Below, piece after piece: positions 60,940 to 64,000 of a DNA stretch of 64,000 nt. Within the stretch, counting starts at the first letter, position 1; every line of letters starts with the position of its first letter. The position numbers and the translations under genes are program-made. Source of the DNA: Bradyrhizobium sp. 190 (GTDB lineage Bacteria; Pseudomonadota; Alphaproteobacteria; Rhizobiales; Xanthobacteraceae). Below the pieces are notes generated by a model. That model saw only the letters and a program-made list of their open reading frames with translations, was not told the DNA's origin and made no database searches. The DNA is taken from assembly GCF_023073415.1 (NCBI RefSeq), contig NZ_JADPJL010000060.1, positions 124,001-188,000 on the forward strand. The letters are read 5' to 3'.

Positions 60940-61866
60940 TTATTTGCGGACCTTGAGGGCGAACAGACCCTGCGGCCGCAGCATCAGAATTCCGACAACC
61001 GCGAGCAGCGTCAGGACCTTGGCCATCGATCCCGACGTGAAGAATTCGAGCGTCGACTGCGTCTGGGAGATCGAGAAGGCCGATGCGATGGTGCCGAGCA
61101 GGCTGGCGGCGCCGCCGAACACGACCACCAGGAAGGTGTCGACGATGTAGAGCTGGCCTGAAGTAGGCCCGGTCGAGCCGATCATGGTGAAGGCGCTGCC
61201 GGCGACGCCGGCGATGCCGCAGCCCAGTGCGAAGGTGAGACGATCGACTTTCGCGGTGTTGATGCCGACGGCGCCCGCCATGATCCGGTTCTGCACGACG
61301 GCGCGGACCTGGCGGCCCCAGCGCGATTTGTACATGACGTAGGCGACCACGATGGTGATCAGCACGGTCAGGCCCATCACGAAGACGCCGTTGATCGGCA
61401 CCTCGATAGAGTCCGTGACCTTGAGCGAGCCCAGCATCCACTGCGGCAGTTCGACACCGACTTCACGCGCGCCGAAGATCGAGCGATAGGCCTGCTGCAG
61501 CATCAGGCTGAGGCCCCAGGTGGCGAGCAGCGTATCGAGCGGCCGCTTGTAGAGGTGACGTATCAGCACCCACTCCACCAGCATGCCGAGAGCGCCGGAG
61601 GCGAGGAATGCGAGGATCATCGCGAGAAAGAAGTACCCACTGAATAGACCCGGCAGATAGCTCTGGAACAAGTTTGACGTCATCCACGTGACGTAGGCGC
61701 CGAGGATCATGAACTCGCCATGCGCCATGTTGATAACGCCCATCTGGCCGAAGATGATCGCAAGACCGAGCGCCATCAGAACGTAAACGGAAAACAGGAT
61801 CAGGCCTGCAAATCCCTGCATGACGAAGATGGAGCCCAGATCGCCAATCGAGTAATCACCGAACAT
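60940..61866 (-). CDS. urtB: Urea/short-chain amide ABC transporter permease
   Basis: The 308-residue membrane protein of the LivH/UrtB family is marked by ALGLAIIFGQMGVINMAHGE and GAYVTWM near the N-terminus, and by VVFGGAASLLGT in the second half. Many family members carry a long N-terminal extension that this one lacks. It starts 126 bases after the urtA stop and is followed by urtC after 15 bases. Confidence 0.94.
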   Translation of the reverse strand: MFGDYSIGDLGSIFVMQGFAGLILFSVYVLMALGLAIIFGQMGVINMAHGEFMILGAYVTWMTSNLFQSYLPGLFSGYFFLAMILAFLASGALGMLVEWVLIRHLYKRPLDTLLATWGLSLMLQQAYRSIFGAREVGVELPQWMLGSLKVTDSIEVPINGVFVMGLTVLITIVVAYVMYKSRWGRQVRAVVQNRIMAGAVGINTAKVDRLTFALGCGIAGVAGSAFTMIGSTGPTSGQLYIVDTFLVVVFGGAASLLGTIASAFSISQTQSTLEFFTSGSMAKVLTLLAVVGILMLRPQGLFALKVRK

Positions 61867-61992
61867 CTGACTTCTCCGTCGAGGGGATAAGTCCCGCGTC
61901 GCGAGAGAATTCGCGACGCGGGGTCGTGAAGCGTGGATTGACGGTCCACGCCAGGGAGCGGTTGGAGAAAGTTTGCGGGAAGCTCCGCGGGC

Positions 61993-63252
61993 TTACTGAT
62001 AGCCCTTCGGGAACGGATCGGGCTCGATCAGATCGGCGGTCTCGAAGATCAGTTCGAACTGACCATCGAGTTTGGCGCGCCCGACCCGGGTCTTCGACCA
62101 GAGGTGATGGTTTTCGTGGATGCGCACGTAACCTTCGGGCGCTTCCTTGAACTCGATGCCAGGTGAGGCGGCGGCGATCTTGTCGACGTCGAAGCTGCCA
62201 GCCTTCTCGCAGGTCAGTTTCCACAGCCACGGGCCGAGATAGCCGGCCTGCGTCACGTCGCCGATCACGGTCTTCTCACCCCACAGCTTCTTGAAGGCGG
62301 GAACGAACGCCTTGTTGTTGGCATTGTCGAGCGACTGGAAGTACTTCATGCAGGCATAGGCGCCCGCGATGTTCTCGCCGCCAATGCCATCGATTTCATC
62401 CTCAGTCACGGAGATCGTCAGCAGCGCCTGCTTCGAGAGGTCGACGCCGGCCGCCTTGAGCTGCTTGTAGAAGGCGACGTTCGAGCCGCCGACCACGTCG
62501 GTGAAGATCACGTCGGGCTTGGTCAGCTTGATCTTGTTGATCACCGAATTGAACTGGGTGCTGCCGAGCGCGTAATATTCCTCGCCGACGACCTTGCCCT
62601 TCAGCACGTTCTCGACATGCTTGCGCGCAATCTTGTTCGAGGTGCGCGGCCAGATGTAATCCGAGCCGATGAAGAAGAACGATTTGGCGCCCTTCTCCTT
62701 GGCGATCCAGTTCAGGCCGGCGAGAATCTGCTGGGTTGCCTCCTGGCCGGTGTAGATCACGTTCTTGGACTGCTCGAGGCCTTCATAGAAGGTCGGGTAA
62801 TAGAGCATGCCGTTGTACTGCTCGACGACCGGCAGCACCGCCTTGCGCGATGCCGAGGTCCAGCAGCCCATGATCGCCGCGACCTTGTCGTTGACGAGAA
62901 GCTTCTTGGCCTTTTCCGCAAATGTCGGCCAGTCGCTGGCGCCGTCTTCCTGGATGAACTTGATCTTGCGCCCGAGCACGCCGCCGGCGGCGTTGATCTG
63001 TTCGATCGCGAGCTTTTCGGCCTGGATCGAGCCGGTTTCCGAAATCGCCATCGTGCCGGTGGCCGAGTGCAGGATGCCGACGGTGACTTCCGTGTCGGTG
63101 ACCGCGAGGCCCGTGGTGTTGACCACGGAGGTTGCGGGACCGGCTCCGAATGACGGCCGGGGAAGCATCGAAATGAGCGGCAGTGCCGCCGCGCCCATCA
63201 GCAGTTGGCGACGAAGCGGCGACTGCAGGCCCTTGTTTGGTTCGTCTGACAT
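61993..63252 (-). CDS. urtA: Urea/short-chain amide ABC transporter substrate-binding protein
   Basis: The 419-residue periplasmic binding protein is of the UrtA/FmdD type. The N-terminus carries a twin-arginine-like signal (PLRRQLLMGAAALPLI, cleaved near FGA). The mature protein shows VGILHSATGTMAISE, GCWTSASRKAVLPV, LLYYP-like MLYYPTFYEGLEQS, and FFFIGSDYIWPRTSN, which are family hallmarks. Substrate could be urea or short amides. The neighbouring fmdA, fmdB and amiE favour amides. The upstream frame is open for many codons but unrelated; the ATG at 63252 is the family start. Confidence 0.93.
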   Translation of the reverse strand: MSDEPNKGLQSPLRRQLLMGAAALPLISMLPRPSFGAGPATSVVNTTGLAVTDTEVTVGILHSATGTMAISETGSIQAEKLAIEQINAAGGVLGRKIKFIQEDGASDWPTFAEKAKKLLVNDKVAAIMGCWTSASRKAVLPVVEQYNGMLYYPTFYEGLEQSKNVIYTGQEATQQILAGLNWIAKEKGAKSFFFIGSDYIWPRTSNKIARKHVENVLKGKVVGEEYYALGSTQFNSVINKIKLTKPDVIFTDVVGGSNVAFYKQLKAAGVDLSKQALLTISVTEDEIDGIGGENIAGAYACMKYFQSLDNANNKAFVPAFKKLWGEKTVIGDVTQAGYLGPWLWKLTCEKAGSFDVDKIAAASPGIEFKEAPEGYVRIHENHHLWSKTRVGRAKLDGQFELIFETADLIEPDPFPKGYQ

Positions 63253-63309
63253 GAGCACCCCATTTTTGGTTCGAGAACGCTTATTGGTCAGGCGAGGATT
63301 GCCTAGATT

Positions 63310-63322
63310 TGTGCACTGCACA
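63310..63322. promoter_or_regulatory. Perfect 13-bp palindrome in the urtA divergent region, candidate operator
   Basis: TGTGCA, one central C, then TGCACA form an exact palindrome 58 bases upstream of urtA and about 105 bases from the divergent sensor-like gene. NtrC sites also use a TGCAC...GTGCA-type dyad, but with wider spacing, so I do not name the regulator. Confidence 0.45.
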
Positions 63323-63426
63323 GATACGTAAGATCGCGTATATTGCACCGCAAAATAGCGACGTAGGTTTTGGTACGGAGTTTGCTGGCTACGCGGGAGG
63401 TCAGTTGAACTGGCAGGAGCATCACA

Positions 63427-64000
63427 GTGGCAGGGCGGCAGCGGATTGACCGCGTCAGGCGCCAATACAATCAATGGGTTGCGAACCAGACCCTGGAAGA
63501 TTATGCGCTGCGCTTCACCGCCAAGAGCGCCCGACGATGGTCGGCGGCCCGCGTCGCCAATACGGCCCTTGGCGCGATCTCTTTTCTGGCGCTGGAGGCG
63601 ATTGGCGGCACCATTACGCTGAACTACGGCGCGACCAATGCCACCGTCGCCATCCTGGTCGTCAGCGTCATCATCTTCTTTTGCGGCCTGCCGATTGCCT
63701 ACCATGCCGCAAAATGCGGCATCGATATCGACCTGCTGACCCGCGGCGCCGGCTTCGGCTATATCGGCTCGACCATCACCTCGCTGATCTACGCCTCCTT
63801 CACCTTCATCTTCTTCGCGCTCGAAGCGGTCATCATGGCCGCCGCGCTGGAGATGTGCTTCGGCATCCCGCGCCCGATCGGCTATCTCATCAGCGCCGTC
63901 GTCATCATTCCTGTGGTGACCTACGGCATCACCTTGATCAGCCGCTTTCAACTGTGGACGCAGCCGCTCTGGGTCGTCCTCCACATCCTCCCGTTCGTCG
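63427..64000 (+). CDS. Membrane protein with permease-like N-terminus, probable sensor kinase (partial)
   Basis: The frame begins at a GTG with CAGGAG seven bases upstream and stays open to the right edge (191 codons). It starts AGRQRIDRVRRQYNQWVANQ, then TLEDYALRFTAKSARRW, and continues into at least four hydrophobic helices with GFGYIGSTITSLIYASFTFI. This opening resembles the NCS1 purine-cytosine permease-like sensor region of hybrid histidine kinases found next to urea/amide transporters in Bradyrhizobium. No kinase part lies in the window, so a true NCS1 transporter is the alternative. Divergent placement fits a regulator of the urt-fmd operon. Confidence 0.7.
   Translation, partial: MAGRQRIDRVRRQYNQWVANQTLEDYALRFTAKSARRWSAARVANTALGAISFLALEAIGGTITLNYGATNATVAILVVSVIIFFCGLPIAYHAAKCGIDIDLLTRGAGFGYIGSTITSLIYASFTFIFFALEAVIMAAALEMCFGIPRPIGYLISAVVIIPVVTYGITLISRFQLWTQPLWVVLHILPFV

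Noticed and set aside
63300..63427. Sigma-54 promoter upstream of urtA
   Set aside because: I looked for a GG-N10-GC type element on the minus strand and found no convincing match. Only the TGTGCA palindrome stood out.
1..64000. CRISPR array or insertion-sequence ends
   Set aside because: No regularly spaced repeats and no transposase gene with terminal inverted repeats were seen. The only mobile-DNA signs are the integrase and its attachment site.

Overview
The window looks like chromosomal DNA of a Bradyrhizobium-type alphaproteobacterium (Rhizobiales). The signs are high GC throughout, aerobic (CobG-dependent) cobalamin genes with alphaproteobacterial order, a DUF1127 protein, an integrase of the type common in that genus, and a Urt/FmdA/AmiE amide-nitrogen cluster. 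The genus is an inference from gene content and recalled protein similarity; no search was run.

Layout. (1) 1-2.6 kb: the tail of an unidentified gene, a truncated serine hydrolase, and a PepSY membrane protein. (2) 2.6-28.1 kb: a nearly complete oxygen-dependent vitamin B12 locus. It starts with a TonB-dependent receptor behind a cobalamin riboswitch. A second cobalamin riboswitch (about 21.75-21.95 kb) precedes a long minus-strand run of overlapping genes: DUF1636 protein, cobW, cobN, cobG, cobH, cobI, cobJ. After the inverted cobK comes cobL, cobE, cobM, cobB, cobA, cbiM, cobF, cobT. On the other side of the riboswitch are cobO and cobQ, the cobD-cbiB pair, and cobU-cobS-bluB. Together they cover ring methylation, contraction, amidation, cobalt insertion, adenosylation, aminopropanol attachment, lower-ligand synthesis and nucleotide-loop assembly. 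The cobaltochelatase CobS/CobT subunits and the cobalt reductase were not found here.

(3) 28.1-30.4 kb: a gene-poor stretch, then an excisionase-like gene overlapping a tyrosine recombinase that ends just before a 3' tRNA fragment. This is a genomic-island end. (4) 30.9-36.8 kb: accessory genes, namely a MocR-type regulator, a DUF1127 protein, an O-methyltransferase, a cytochrome c, a secreted protein of unknown function, a stand-alone LuxR-type HTH protein and small membrane ORFs. (5) 36.9-41.7 kb: an aspartokinase remnant, and amino-sugar genes (nagA divergent from a GlcNAc-kinase-like gene, murQ and a SIS-domain deaminase) around a perfect palindrome.

(6) 42.0-55.3 kb: the most unusual region. 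Two divergent arms share one 330-bp intergenic region. The minus-strand arm encodes an animal-type heme peroxidase, a HEXXH metallopeptidase, a YCF48/BNR propeller protein and a VioB-like ferritin-domain protein. The plus-strand arm encodes a protein with a LodA-like N-terminus, a SPASM radical-SAM enzyme resembling QhpD, a protein joining a LodA-like PWQ/Cys/Trp motif to a second ferritin-like domain, and a LodB/QhpG-like flavoprotein. The gene set suggests an undescribed system that builds a protein-derived (tryptophylquinone or thioether type) redox cofactor. That function is inference.

(7) 55.5-64.0 kb: a minus-strand amide/urea-nitrogen operon (urtABCDE, fmdA, fmdB, amiE). It is divergent from the start of a membrane protein with a permease-like N-terminus, probably a sensor kinase, which runs off the end of the window.
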